A stretch of 64,000 nucleotides of DNA from JAGOPY01 sp964619555. Its GTDB lineage: Bacteria; Bacteroidota; Bacteroidia; Bacteroidales; JAGOPY01. A program made the position numbers and the translations under genes. Shown in pieces: positions 35,501-43,354 of the stretch. The notes beneath the pieces are model-generated. The model did not search any database and was not told the DNA's origin. It saw nothing but the letters and a program-made list of their open reading frames with translations. Numbering within the stretch: the first letter of the stretch is position 1; every line of letters starts with the position of its first letter. Location of the stretch: the NCBI GenBank assembly GCA_964619555.1, contig CAZUDV010000019.1, forward strand, positions 4,622-68,621, written 5' to 3'.

Positions 35501-36138
35501 CTGTTCTGGCCATAATAAGCATGAGTGTTCGAAGCCTGGTAAGGGCCCGCTACATCGACAGTCAAATGGAACTGGCCATAGGAACATTCTTCATAATAGT
35601 CTTTAACACTTCCGTACGTCCCATAACCAACCTGGTTGAAAAGGTTGTTAAAATTTGCCTGGGTTTCGGTAAATGCCATGTCTGAAAATCCTATTAATAT
35701 ACACACAAGCTTTGCATTTCCGATGGTTGGAAAAGCATTGGTACCCCGGATCGCATTTTGCAAATCAGTGATCTTTTTAATATGATTTACCTGAGAACTG
35801 CTAAAGAACATGTTCTTCTGAATTTTCATCAGAAAAGTATTTTCCAGCGTTGTCCTTTCAGCAATGTCGTGAGCCTTCTTCCCCGACGGAATCAATTCAC
35901 CCGTCAGGTTACGGACCGCATATTCATAGACCCCATCATCATTATAGAGCAAGGTATAACCATCAACTGTAATTGCCCAGCTGAAGTTTTCATCACCTTT
36001 CAATATAACGGTAATAGTCGTACCATCCGGTTGATCCATTTTTATGGGATAAGGATATGCCATACCTGCAAATGTATCTTCGATGAGTAATGATGTGCTT
36101 ACTAACATTATCAATGTTAAGAGATATATTTTTTTCAT
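32509..36138 (-). CDS. Secreted M6-family metalloprotease with T9SS sorting domain
   Basis: A 1209-residue exported protease. The signal peptide covers about residues 1-24. The M6 (immune inhibitor A-like) catalytic domain spans about 110-500, with zinc site HEFGH at 312-316 and the third ligand Asp322 (HExxHxxGxxD). A PKD domain follows (about 525-615, EFSADDTNPC and TVTLEATNAYG). An Ig-like domain comes next (about 620-700), then a long beta-rich region. The C-terminal 75 residues are a type A T9SS sorting domain (VVYPNPAS, GVYIYILKTDKE, GKFIRAD). It should act outside the cell in protein degradation. The gene is alone, with a 690-base gap upstream. Confidence 0.94.
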   Translation of the reverse strand: MKKIYLLTLIMLVSTSLLIEDTFAGMAYPYPIKMDQPDGTTITVILKGDENFSWAITVDGYTLLYNDDGVYEYAVRNLTGELIPSGKKAHDIAERTTLENTFLMKIQKNMFFSSSQVNHIKKITDLQNAIRGTNAFPTIGNAKLVCILIGFSDMAFTETQANFNNLFNQVGYGTYGSVKDYYEECSYGQFHLTVDVAGPYQASNTHAYYGQNSGDDKDINVKELVTEAVNFADADVDFSDYDNDSNGNVDGVYIIYAGYNEAEGGGANCIWYHASSIAAVNLDGVNVSSYSCSAEFKGNSGTDISGIGNICHEFGHVLGAPDFYDTDYEDGGQYSGSGSWDVMASGNFNGDRDCPAHYNPYVKAYLFGWSSITTLNAQTELTILNSALNNNQFYRYNTPTADEYFLMENRQQLGFDTENPGHGLLVYHVHSDVDGGSINVTHPQKFYPVCADAGQNPTASPASYGDINSMDTPFPGSGNVTEFTDATLPGSKSWAGDDTGKPLAFISEDNGAFTISLCFMGCPPVAEFSADDTNPCSGDIVNFTDESDYEPTSWSWSFSPATVSFAGGTSAASQNPQVIFNAGGYYTVTLEATNAYGSDTEEKTDYIFVNTAPVVTTHPADVVAQWGDDVSFSAAANGVPAPTVQWQRSTDGGSNFFDLGGETNLSLELSCITLDMDGYQYRAVFTNVCGTDISDPATLTVTKKEVTAVITVIPNPQQYSDIVDIIITIEDGYTCGEWAATGAEIYIGTQYMGDVSFAISGSDLTATLEDVALLEPVPFGTPPVGQMSPGPHDVTAVLLEVNSNFEISNPGEVLDITCEDAEVTYTGGEYFSANPNNGDFMAALSAFVVDANDLSRGEIRNADITFTENDEFGAILGTPEIPVGLIDPANLQEGFVTTDIVGTLTQAEQNGGGRTYTVWAEAGNYYCGDIGTPVNVTIAMPGGEYVTGGGNIIMTNTSGLYPGMNNAGKRMNFGLVMKWNKSGKNLQGKVNVIYRGVDGNNYQIRSNAINSIVAETVVEGDLTFNKATINTKANLKVLLPGGAVSLGGNLSLEVTAWECTSENSGEFDRISVQLAGNGGSGIWFTSNWSGGTTVPQTLDGGKIQVGMAHAKSDEANLADNGLANSSQVVVYPNPASGPVTFEVQLAESSKVNLEVYTTSGRLLSRIYNGMIESGDVRLFHYGKTLPEGVYIYILKTDKEVITGKFIRAD

Positions 36139-36595
36139 ATTGTTACTTTTTATTTAATAGAATTAGAAAATTACACGCGTTTTTAACACTTGAGCGTTTC
36201 AACTCCGAATAAAATCCTATCGGAATTTATAGCCATTTGACATTTTCCCGGCTTTTCATCAACCTCCTTTCATTTATTGAAAACCCGAATATCCCATACC
36301 ATCTGATCCTGCAACCCGGTTCAATGGCTGCATGTTTTGCTCTTAATTGAGAAAATCATACATTGCGATGAGGGCGCCGGGTCATTTTTAACAATTGTCG
36401 ATTAAGGGACCGATTTAATAAGGCTTTCATGATATTTATGATCATTTAAAAAAATACATTTATGTGCCCAGGACTAATGCAAGCCTGAGTACGAAAGTCA
36501 TTTAAATTGGTGGTGGCTAATCTTTCGGAAAGAACGAAGATAAATTAACAGAGAGGTGGAATTCAATTATTTAACAGTTTATTAAGAAAATAGTT
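36139..36595. other. Intergenic stretch without a supported gene
   Basis: About 450 bases upstream of the M6 protease gene are AT-rich with no convincing reading frame. TACATTTA at 36455-36462 resembles a rightward -7 box and could start the small transcript that ends at 36719. No clear minus-strand promoter for the protease gene was identified. Confidence 0.35.
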
Positions 36596-36685
36596 ATGGA
36601 TACTGAGGAGCGCTGCAAGGAGGGAAACGTCAGATTCAATCGCGGTAAGACAACCAGGCCCGACCGGCCTGAGGTCAATAAATAA
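36596..36685 (+). CDS. Possible 29-residue basic small protein
   Basis: ATG at 36596 opens a 29-codon frame encoding a hydrophilic, Arg/Lys/Glu-rich peptide (starts MDTEERCKEGNVRF, ends PDRPEVNK). The upstream bases TTAAGAAAATAGTT are A-rich, as in many Bacteroidota leaders. The TAA stop runs straight into a strong terminator hairpin. A terminator placed directly behind a short frame in an otherwise empty gap suggests a real transcript, but translation is unproven and no family is recognised. The alternative is a noncoding RNA. Confidence 0.35.
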   Translation: MDTEERCKEGNVRFNRGKTTRPDRPEVNK

Positions 36686-36719
36686 AAAGAGGGTGCTCTA
36701 TTTTGAGACACCCTCTTTT
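36685..36719. terminator. Strong bidirectional terminator
   Basis: AAAAGAGGGTG (36685-36695) and CACCCTCTTTT (36709-36719) form an 11-pair stem with a further CTC / GAG inner pairing. On the minus strand it is followed by TATTTATT, so it can end pirin transcription. On the plus strand it ends any transcript from the small frame at 36596. Confidence 0.85.
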
Positions 36720-36826
36720 CGCGTTAATACAGATCTGGGGTGCGCCAGCAATCTTCACCTAAGTATGCGCACCAATGACTAAAAAAAGTGAGACGATTTA
36801 CACAATTTGATATTTCCAGGTACTGC

Positions 36827-37705
36827 TTAATCCTCCAGGTACCCGAATTTCCCGGCATGGAAATCCTGGTAGGCCTGCTGCAGTTCTTCCCGGGTGTTCA
36901 TGACGAAAGGCCCGTGTGCCGCGATGGGCTCGCCGATCGGTTCCCCGCTCATGACCAGGACGATAGAATCCTCAGTGGCCTGGACCGTGAACTCCTCCCC
37001 TGCATTTTCAAACAATGCCAGGTTGTCTCCCGGAACACTGTCAGTTTCATTAACAATGATGCTGCCTTCGATCACCAGTAAGGCGGTATGGTAGTTCTCC
37101 GGAAAAGAGAACCGGGCTTTTCCACCCTGGTTCAGCCTGGCATTCATCAGGTTGATGGGAGAAAAAGTGCTGGCAGGTCCTTTGACATCAAAATAATTGC
37201 CTGCAATGACTTCAATGGTTCCCGCATTTCCCGGAAGAACAGCCTTGCCCATTTCAGCGTTGGTGATGGCCTGGTATTTCGGGGCAGACATTTTGTGCCT
37301 GGCCGGGAGGTTCACCCAGAGCTGGACCATATGGAACTCCCCGCCTTTCCGGCTGAATTCTCTTTCATGATATTCCTTGTGAAGGATACCGGAGGCAGCG
37401 GTCATCCACTGCACTTCGCCTTCGCCGATCACACCGCCGCCGCCCTGACTGTCGTGGTGGGCGATACGTCCTTTGTAAGCGATGGAAACTGTTTCAAAAC
37501 CACGGTGCGGGTGGACCCCCACTCCTTTCGGCCGATCCGATGGAGGAAAGGTATGTTTAGCGTTATAATCCAATAAGATGAACGGATCCATCCGTTCCAT
37601 ATCCAGCCGGTAACCGCCCGGGATAAAATTATGCACCCGGAACCCATCGCCGACCCAGTGGATCGCAGGCGGTGACATAACCAATTCAATGCTCTTCGTT
37701 TTCAT
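36827..37705 (-). CDS. Pirin family protein
   Basis: A 292-residue bicupin. The metal-binding N-terminal cupin shows FILLDYN, GVGVHPHRGFETVS and a GEVQWMTAASGILHKEYH segment supplying the His/Glu ligands. The C-terminal cupin includes HTALLVIEGSI. Bacterial pirins have quercetinase activity or regulatory roles; which applies here is unknown. ATG at 37705 (MKTKSIELV) is chosen; a longer frame from 37780 would run into the region upstream of era. Confidence 0.93.
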   Translation of the reverse strand: MKTKSIELVMSPPAIHWVGDGFRVHNFIPGGYRLDMERMDPFILLDYNAKHTFPPSDRPKGVGVHPHRGFETVSIAYKGRIAHHDSQGGGGVIGEGEVQWMTAASGILHKEYHEREFSRKGGEFHMVQLWVNLPARHKMSAPKYQAITNAEMGKAVLPGNAGTIEVIAGNYFDVKGPASTFSPINLMNARLNQGGKARFSFPENYHTALLVIEGSIIVNETDSVPGDNLALFENAGEEFTVQATEDSIVLVMSGEPIGEPIAAHGPFVMNTREELQQAYQDFHAGKFGYLED

Positions 37706-37794
37706 GCCATAATAAACATCCGGAACCAAGAAATGTTTTTTCTCCGGCCACTTCCTTCCGTTTTCCAAGATCCAGAACATAGGTTCCTTTTTCC

Positions 37795-37802
37795 TACCTT
37801 TG
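37795..37802 (+). promoter_or_regulatory. era -7 promoter box
   Basis: TACCTTTG is a perfect -7 element 14 bases before the era ATG, implying a short leader. It lies within the 5' region upstream of the divergent pirin gene. Confidence 0.5.
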
Positions 37803-37816
37803 CTAAAAACTCCTGC

Positions 37817-38695
37817 ATGTCACACAGATCCGGCTTCGTAAACATCATCGGCAAGCCCAATGTCGGAAAATCTACACTGATGAACGCGCTCATCGGGGAA
37901 ACCCTTTGCATCATCACGCCAAAGGCACAGACAACCCGGCACCGGATCATTGGGATTGTCAACGGCGAGGACTACCAGGTGGTGTTTTCGGATACACCGG
38001 GGATCATTGAGCCCCAGTACAAAATGCAGGAAGCTATGATGCATGAAGTGGAGGGGGCCTATGAGGATGCCGACGTGCTGGTTTATTTGGTCGAAGTGGG
38101 TGAAAATGCGACATCCAGTGACCTGACCGACAAAATCAAATCACTTGGATACCCTCTTGTGCTGGTCATCAATAAAATAGACCTGGCCGACCAGGCTATG
38201 GCTGAAACTAAAATGAAGGCATGGCAGGAAATCTTTCCGGAAGCCGATATCGTTCCGGTCGCCGCCCTTCATGACATGAATATCCAATCGGTCTTCAATC
38301 ATATCCTGGATAAATTACCCGAAAGCCCTCCTTATTACGACAAAAACACCCTGACGGATAAATCGGAGAGGTTTTTCGTGGCTGAAAAGATCAGGGAGAA
38401 GATCCTCCTGAATTATAAAAAAGAGATCCCATACTCGGTGGAAGTAGCTGTAGATCAGTTTAAAGAGAAGGACGAACTGATCCACATCATCGCTTATATA
38501 TATGTTGCCAGGGAATCGCAAAAAGCCATCCTGATCGGTCATGAAGGCCAGGCAATCAAACGGGTGGGCATGCAGGCCAGGGCTGACCTTGAGGCCTGGC
38601 TCGGCAGGAAGATATTCCTGGAACTGAGTGTAAAAGTTGTAAAAGACTGGCGTGACAGCGAAAAGGACCTCCGCAGGTTCGGATATGATGTCTGA
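37817..38695 (+). CDS. era: GTPase Era
   Basis: A 292-residue ribosome-assembly GTPase. G1 is GKPNVGKST near residue 12, G3 DTPGIIEP near 60 and G4 NKIDLAD near 122. The C-terminal KH domain (about 200-290) contains the VYVARESQKAILIGHEG region and binds the 3' end of 16S rRNA. ATG at 37817 (MSHRSGFVNII) is chosen over an upstream frame start at 37733 that would overlap the promoter. It is followed by der. Confidence 0.96.
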   Translation: MSHRSGFVNIIGKPNVGKSTLMNALIGETLCIITPKAQTTRHRIIGIVNGEDYQVVFSDTPGIIEPQYKMQEAMMHEVEGAYEDADVLVYLVEVGENATSSDLTDKIKSLGYPLVLVINKIDLADQAMAETKMKAWQEIFPEADIVPVAALHDMNIQSVFNHILDKLPESPPYYDKNTLTDKSERFFVAEKIREKILLNYKKEIPYSVEVAVDQFKEKDELIHIIAYIYVARESQKAILIGHEGQAIKRVGMQARADLEAWLGRKIFLELSVKVVKDWRDSEKDLRRFGYDV

Positions 38696-38710
38696 TTGAA
38701 AATTCATCAC

Positions 38711-38718
38711 TACCTTTG
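38711..38718 (+). promoter_or_regulatory. der -7 promoter box adjacent to the start codon
   Basis: TACCTTTG is a perfect -7 element that ends four bases before the der ATG at 38723. If used, transcription would begin at or next to the start codon, giving a leaderless mRNA. Confidence 0.5.
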
Positions 38719-38722
38719 CGCC

Positions 38723-40027
38723 ATGCCTAATATCATTGCTATTGTCGGACGCCCGAATGTCGGGAAATCAACTTTTTTCAACAGGCTCATTAAAAGCCGT
38801 GCCGCTATTGTGGATGAAACCGCCGGGGTTACCCGCGATCGCCATTACGGTAAATCAGACTGGAACGGGGTTGAATTTTCAGTCATTGATACAGGCGGAT
38901 ACGTGCTTGGTTCAGAAGATGTGTTCGAAGAGGAGATCCGGAAACAGGTGGAACTGGCTATCGATGAATCGGATGTGATCGTTTTTATGGTGGATGTCAA
39001 AGATGGTCTTACGGGATTGGATGAGGACGTGGCCCGCCTGTTACGTAAATGCGGCAAAAAAGTATTCCTGGCAGTCAATAAAGTAGATAACACTCAACGG
39101 ACACAGGACATTCACGAGTTCTATAAACTTGGGCTGGGGGAAGTGTTCGGCATTTCAGGCATGAATGGCAGCGGTACGGGAGAATTACTCGACGAGATAG
39201 TCAAGGAATTCAGGGACACGGTAGCCGTTGAAATTCCCGACCTGCCTAAAATAGCGGTGGTAGGCCGTCCAAACGTCGGGAAATCATCGCTTATCAATGC
39301 CTTGCTGGGGGAAGAACGCAATATCGTAACCCCTGTCGCGGGCACCACCCGGGATACGATCTACACTCCTTATCATGCTTTCGGATTTCAGTTCCTGCTG
39401 GTGGACACAGCCGGACTTCGCAAAAAAGGCAAGGTCACCGAGAATATCGAATTTTATTCCGTCATGCGTGCTATCCGCGCCATCGAACAGAGCGACATTT
39501 GCCTGTTGCTGCTGGATGCCAAAGAAGGCATTGAGGGCCAGGACCTGAACATCCTGCGGCTCATCGAGAAAAACCGCAAGGGGGTGGTCATCCTGGTCAA
39601 TAAATGGGACCTGGTAGAAAAGGATAATAAAACCATCAAGGATTTTGAAAATTATATCCGGTCCAGGACCGCGCCCTTCACCGACATACCCATCGTATTC
39701 ACCTCTGTGATAACAAAGCAGCGTATATACAAGGCCATGGACCTTGCCAAGCAGGTATACGAGAACCGCAGCCGCAAAATTTCCACTTCTAAGCTGAATG
39801 AGCTTCTTCTGCCCATAATTGAAGCGTATCCCCCGCCTCAGTATAAAGGCAAATTCGTCAAGATCAAATACATTACACAATTGAAGACGGCCAATCCGGC
39901 CTTTGTTTTCTTCTGCAACCTGCCACAATACATCAAGGAACCTTATGAACGGTTCATTGAAAACAAACTCCGGGAGAATTTTAATTTCACCGGTGTCCCG
40001 ATACAGATCTATTTCCGGCAAAAATAA
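38723..40027 (+). CDS. der: Ribosome biogenesis GTPase Der
   Basis: A 434-residue protein with two tandem GTPase domains and a KH-like C-terminus, involved in 50S assembly. Domain 1 has GRPNVGKSTFFNRL and DTGGY. Domain 2 has GRPNVGKSSLINAL near residue 180, DTAGLRKKGK and NKWDLVEKD. ATG at 38723 gives MPNIIAIVGRPNVG, the normal Der start. An in-frame ATG at 38696 would overlap the era end and place the -7 box inside the gene. Downstream genes follow within six bases. Confidence 0.97.
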   Translation: MPNIIAIVGRPNVGKSTFFNRLIKSRAAIVDETAGVTRDRHYGKSDWNGVEFSVIDTGGYVLGSEDVFEEEIRKQVELAIDESDVIVFMVDVKDGLTGLDEDVARLLRKCGKKVFLAVNKVDNTQRTQDIHEFYKLGLGEVFGISGMNGSGTGELLDEIVKEFRDTVAVEIPDLPKIAVVGRPNVGKSSLINALLGEERNIVTPVAGTTRDTIYTPYHAFGFQFLLVDTAGLRKKGKVTENIEFYSVMRAIRAIEQSDICLLLLDAKEGIEGQDLNILRLIEKNRKGVVILVNKWDLVEKDNKTIKDFENYIRSRTAPFTDIPIVFTSVITKQRIYKAMDLAKQVYENRSRKISTSKLNELLLPIIEAYPPPQYKGKFVKIKYITQLKTANPAFVFFCNLPQYIKEPYERFIENKLRENFNFTGVPIQIYFRQK

Positions 40028-40032
40028 AAATC

Positions 40033-40443
40033 ATGCCTTTTATCATCAAGGAAGATACAGGAAGTATCCGCATCGACAAGTGGCTCTGGGCCGTGCGGGT
40101 CTATAAGACCCGGACCCTGGCATCGGACGCCTGCAAAGCCGGAAAAGTCAGGATCAACGGGCAAAGCGTGAAACCCTCCAGGGAAATCCGTCTGCAGGAT
40201 GAAATAGCGATCAGCCTGGGCGTATGCACCAAGACCGTCAAGGTGCTCGGATTGATCCACAACCGCGTGTCAGCTGCAATGGTTCCCCAATATATGGCAG
40301 ACCTCACCCCTGATTCCGAATACGAAAAACTGAAGATGCAGCATGAAATAAAGACCGAATTCCGGCCAAGGGGCATTGGACGCCCGACCAAAAAACAACG
40401 CAGGCTGATCGACAAACTCAAGAATACCAAAGATTTCAATTAA
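40033..40443 (+). CDS. S4-domain RNA-binding protein (Hsp15-like)
   Basis: A 136-residue protein with an N-terminal S4 domain: RIDKWLWAVRVYKTRTLAS, then KAGKVRINGQSVKPSREI. This matches the HslR/Hsp15 family, which rescues stalled 50S subunits carrying nascent chains. The basic C-terminus (RPTKKQRRLIDKLK) would contact RNA. It lies five bases after der, so a ribosome-related operon is likely. Confidence 0.92.
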   Translation: MPFIIKEDTGSIRIDKWLWAVRVYKTRTLASDACKAGKVRINGQSVKPSREIRLQDEIAISLGVCTKTVKVLGLIHNRVSAAMVPQYMADLTPDSEYEKLKMQHEIKTEFRPRGIGRPTKKQRRLIDKLKNTKDFN

Positions 40444-40448
40444 TAATC

Positions 40449-41495
40449 ATGAAAAGTCTCCTTCACTATATAATGCTGGTTATGCTGGTTTCGTCAGGGC
40501 TAATGGCATCCTGTCAGACCAAAAATCAGAAAAACAACGGGCAGTCCTACAGGATAGCCTTCTACAATGTGGAGAACCTGTTTGATACGATTGACGACCC
40601 TTTGAAAGATGATGCGGAGTTTCTTCCGACAGGTAGAATTGCATGGACGTCAGAAAGATACCAGGTTAAGCTGGACCGGTTAAGCCAGGTGATAGCAGCC
40701 CTTGCCGAAGATAAACCCGCTGCCGTCATCGGGCTATGTGAAGTGGAAAATCACAGGGTACTGGAAGAACTGGTCGCCTCACCTTCGATTGTCAAATACA
40801 ATTACCAGATCATACACAGGGAAAGCAGTGACGAGAGAGGGATAGATAATGCGTTGCTTTATGATGCCAACCAGTTCCAGGTAATTGCGACTAGGGTCAT
40901 ACCGGTCGACCTGGTTGCACTGGGTGATAAAACCCGTGACATTCTCTACGTTAAAGGCGTTGTTTCGAAAAGCAGGACGGATACGTTGCATATTTTTGTC
41001 AACCACTGGCCTTCGCGGTCGGAAGGAAAGGAGATCAGTGAACCGAAACGGCTGGTAGCCGCCCGAACGCTTAAGAATGCCACGGATTCGCTGATCAGGC
41101 CGGGAAGTAGTCCAAAGATCCTGATAATTGGCGATTTCAATGATGAACCTTCGGATAAGAGCCTGGCAGAAGGGCTTCAGGCCGGGGAACCAAGTGGATC
41201 CCCGGAAGCCGGTAAATTATACAATCTTGGTTATAAGCCATTTAAAGAAGGAAAAGGGACCCTTTATTACAAAGACTGGGATGTTTTCGACCAGATCATT
41301 GTAAACGGGGAATTGCTGAACACTCAGAAAGGGTTGTATTTTCCGGGCAGGGAAGAAAGCATTTTTGCACCGGACTGGTTACTGTTCAAAAGCCAGGATG
41401 GAAATAACCGCCCGAACCGGACGGCGGCAAAGGAGTATTATGGCGGATACAGCGATCATCTCCCGGTATACCTGGATCTGATCCTTAATCGATGA
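40449..41495 (+). CDS. Endonuclease/exonuclease/phosphatase family lipoprotein
   Basis: A 348-residue enzyme of the EEP fold, exported as a lipoprotein (lipobox MASC, Cys22). Catalytic segments are RIAFYNVENLFDT near residue 35, GLCEVEN near 97, FVNHWPSR near 183, IGDFNDEPSD near 228 and SDHLPVY near the end. Substrates could be nucleic acid or phosphorylated metabolites in the periplasm. It starts five bases after the S4 gene and is one base from the convergent neighbour's stop. Confidence 0.92.
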   Translation: MKSLLHYIMLVMLVSSGLMASCQTKNQKNNGQSYRIAFYNVENLFDTIDDPLKDDAEFLPTGRIAWTSERYQVKLDRLSQVIAALAEDKPAAVIGLCEVENHRVLEELVASPSIVKYNYQIIHRESSDERGIDNALLYDANQFQVIATRVIPVDLVALGDKTRDILYVKGVVSKSRTDTLHIFVNHWPSRSEGKEISEPKRLVAARTLKNATDSLIRPGSSPKILIIGDFNDEPSDKSLAEGLQAGEPSGSPEAGKLYNLGYKPFKEGKGTLYYKDWDVFDQIIVNGELLNTQKGLYFPGREESIFAPDWLLFKSQDGNNRPNRTAAKEYYGGYSDHLPVYLDLILNR

Positions 41496-41496
41496 A

Positions 41497-41931
41497 TTAC
41501 TGGGCTTCTTTATCGTAATCGATCTCTTTGACAAGATTTCCGTTCTCATCCCAGAATTTCCAGGTCCCTATCCGTTTCCCGCTGTTGTATTTTCCCTGGT
41601 AGTGCTTCTGGCCATTCTCGTGCCATGTTTTTCTCATCCCGTCATCCTTACCTTCATCAAAGTAACCTTCGCTCCATAATTTTCCATCTTCCCGCCAATA
41701 GGTCCATTTGCCGTGCTTTTTACCATCCCTGTTATAAGCGCCTTCCAGTTTTTTCTGGCCATTCTGGTAATAGAACACTTCTTTTGCGAAATAGGCGCTT
41801 TCTCCTTCACCGGCGGTAAACTGCACCCTTTTAGGCTTGCCATCAGGGAAAGCCTCGATAGTTTTTTCCTGAAGTTTTGTGCCGCAAGCACTTACTATAA
41901 TCACCAGAGCAATAAAAATAATTTTCCTCAT
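41497..41931 (-). CDS. MORN-repeat (YwqK-like) lipoprotein
   Basis: A 144-residue lipoprotein with lipobox VSAC (Cys16). The rest consists of about five MORN-variant repeats such as NGQKKLEGAYNRDGKKHGKW and WRED-GKLWSEGYFDEGKDDG. The YwqK family is labelled an antitoxin in Bacillus, but similar repeat lipoproteins in Bacteroidota are surface proteins of unknown role. I would not read it as a toxin-antitoxin component. Confidence 0.85.
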   Translation of the reverse strand: MRKIIFIALVIIVSACGTKLQEKTIEAFPDGKPKRVQFTAGEGESAYFAKEVFYYQNGQKKLEGAYNRDGKKHGKWTYWREDGKLWSEGYFDEGKDDGMRKTWHENGQKHYQGKYNSGKRIGTWKFWDENGNLVKEIDYDKEAQ

Positions 41932-41941
41932 ACCTTTAAAA

Positions 41942-43312
41942 TTACCTGTTGAATCTCATCCGCATCCCCCTTACATTCTCATTAAATTGATTTTCAAGGA
42001 TCTGAGGTTGTGATTCATAAACCAGATCTCCGTTTACAAAAGTATAAGTTATTTTGGAATGGAAGGTATGGTCTTCAAAGGGTGACCAGCCGCATTTATA
42101 AAAGATATTGGCAGAACTGACCTTTTGGGTTTGATCCAGGTCGATGATGGCAAAGTCGGCCCAGAAACCTTCGCGGATATATCCCCGTCTGTCAACATTG
42201 AAACAGGTGGCCGGGGCATGGCACATTTTATCCACGATCCTCTCCAGGCTTATCCGTCCCTGGTGATAGAATTCAAGCATAGCTTGCAGGGAATGCTGCA
42301 CCAGTGGTCCGCCGGAAGGAGCCTGGAAGTACTTGCGGGCTTTCTCTTCGCGGGTATGGGGAGCATGGTCTGTTGCGATAACGTCGATCCGGTCATCCAG
42401 CATGGCCTGCCAGAGCGCTTCCCGGTCATGCGCAGATTTAATGGCCGGATTCCATTTGATCTTATTTCCGAGGTTGTGGTAATCGGTATCGGCGAACCAG
42501 AGATGATGAACACAGACTTCGGCCGTTATCTTCTTCTCATTCAAGGGTATGGAATTATCGAAAAGGGCCATTTCTGGAGCGGACGACAGATGCAGGACAT
42601 GCAACCGGGTGTTATATTTCCGGGCCAGGCTGACTGCCAGTGATGATGACCGGTAACAGGCTTCTTCACTCCTGACCTGCGGATGAAGTTCCACCGGGAT
42701 ATCCTCACCATACAGCCCTTTAAAATAATCCATATTGGTCCGGATTGTCGGTTCGTCTTCGCAATGGGCTGCAACGAGGAAGTTGACCCGGCTGAAAATT
42801 CCTTCCAGGGCTTTGGGGTTATCCACCAGCATATTCCCTGTGGATGCTCCCATAAATACTTTCAGGCCGCAGACATTCCGAGGATCGGTTTTAAGGATCT
42901 CATCCAGGTTATCATTCGAAGCGCCGATATAAAAGGAAAAATTAGCCAGGGATTTTTCCTGGCCAAGCCTGTATTTTTCCTCCAGTAATTCCTGGGTAAG
43001 TGTTTGTGGATTGGTATTCGGCATTTCCATGAAGCTGGTCACACCGCCGGCTACAGCGGCGCGGCTTTCGGTATAGATCTCCCCCTTGTGGGTCAGGCCG
43101 GGCTCACGGAAGTGGACCTGGTCGTCAATGACGCCAGGAATTAAAATCTTTCCCACGGCATCCAGCGAAGGCAAACCTTTGATGTCTTCCTTCTCAGGGG
43201 AGGCATTGCGGATGATCTTCCGGATCAGGCCGTCACGGATGATGAGGCTACCGTTGAAAATCTCCCCCTCGTTGACGATCCGGGCGTTGTAAATACAGTA
43301 ATTCCCTGGCAT
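41942..43312 (-). CDS. pyrC: Dihydroorotase
   Basis: A 456-residue amidohydrolase of pyrimidine synthesis, class I type. The zinc-binding DDQVHFREPGLTHKGEI near residue 60 replaces the usual DxHxH with a QVHF form, and the later metal site includes the IATDHAPHT segment with its catalytic Asp. HVLHLSS and AAHCEDE supply further ligands. It converts carbamoyl aspartate to dihydroorotate. The gene follows the DPM-type gene by 42 bases. Confidence 0.93.
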   Translation of the reverse strand: MPGNYCIYNARIVNEGEIFNGSLIIRDGLIRKIIRNASPEKEDIKGLPSLDAVGKILIPGVIDDQVHFREPGLTHKGEIYTESRAAVAGGVTSFMEMPNTNPQTLTQELLEEKYRLGQEKSLANFSFYIGASNDNLDEILKTDPRNVCGLKVFMGASTGNMLVDNPKALEGIFSRVNFLVAAHCEDEPTIRTNMDYFKGLYGEDIPVELHPQVRSEEACYRSSSLAVSLARKYNTRLHVLHLSSAPEMALFDNSIPLNEKKITAEVCVHHLWFADTDYHNLGNKIKWNPAIKSAHDREALWQAMLDDRIDVIATDHAPHTREEKARKYFQAPSGGPLVQHSLQAMLEFYHQGRISLERIVDKMCHAPATCFNVDRRGYIREGFWADFAIIDLDQTQKVSSANIFYKCGWSPFEDHTFHSKITYTFVNGDLVYESQPQILENQFNENVRGMRMRFNR

Positions 43313-43354
43313 AGCTGGCAGATATTAAAAAGAGGATCCGTCATCCCCTTATGG

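Noticed and set aside
36481..36560. SAM-I riboswitch resemblance (GGTGGTGGCTAAT and AGAGAGGTGGA)
   Set aside because: The pieces occur in the wrong order and the conserved stems P1 and P2 are absent.
36600..36670. SAH riboswitch-like core GAGGAGCGCTGC with CCAGG further on
   Set aside because: The closing P1 helix cannot form with the bases present, the loop between the cores is too long, and no methionine-cycle gene lies downstream. Kept only as an alternative reading of the small transcript.
41497..41931. YwqK-type protein as an antitoxin
   Set aside because: It has a lipoprotein signal and MORN repeats and no toxin gene beside it, so the antitoxin label from Bacillus does not transfer.
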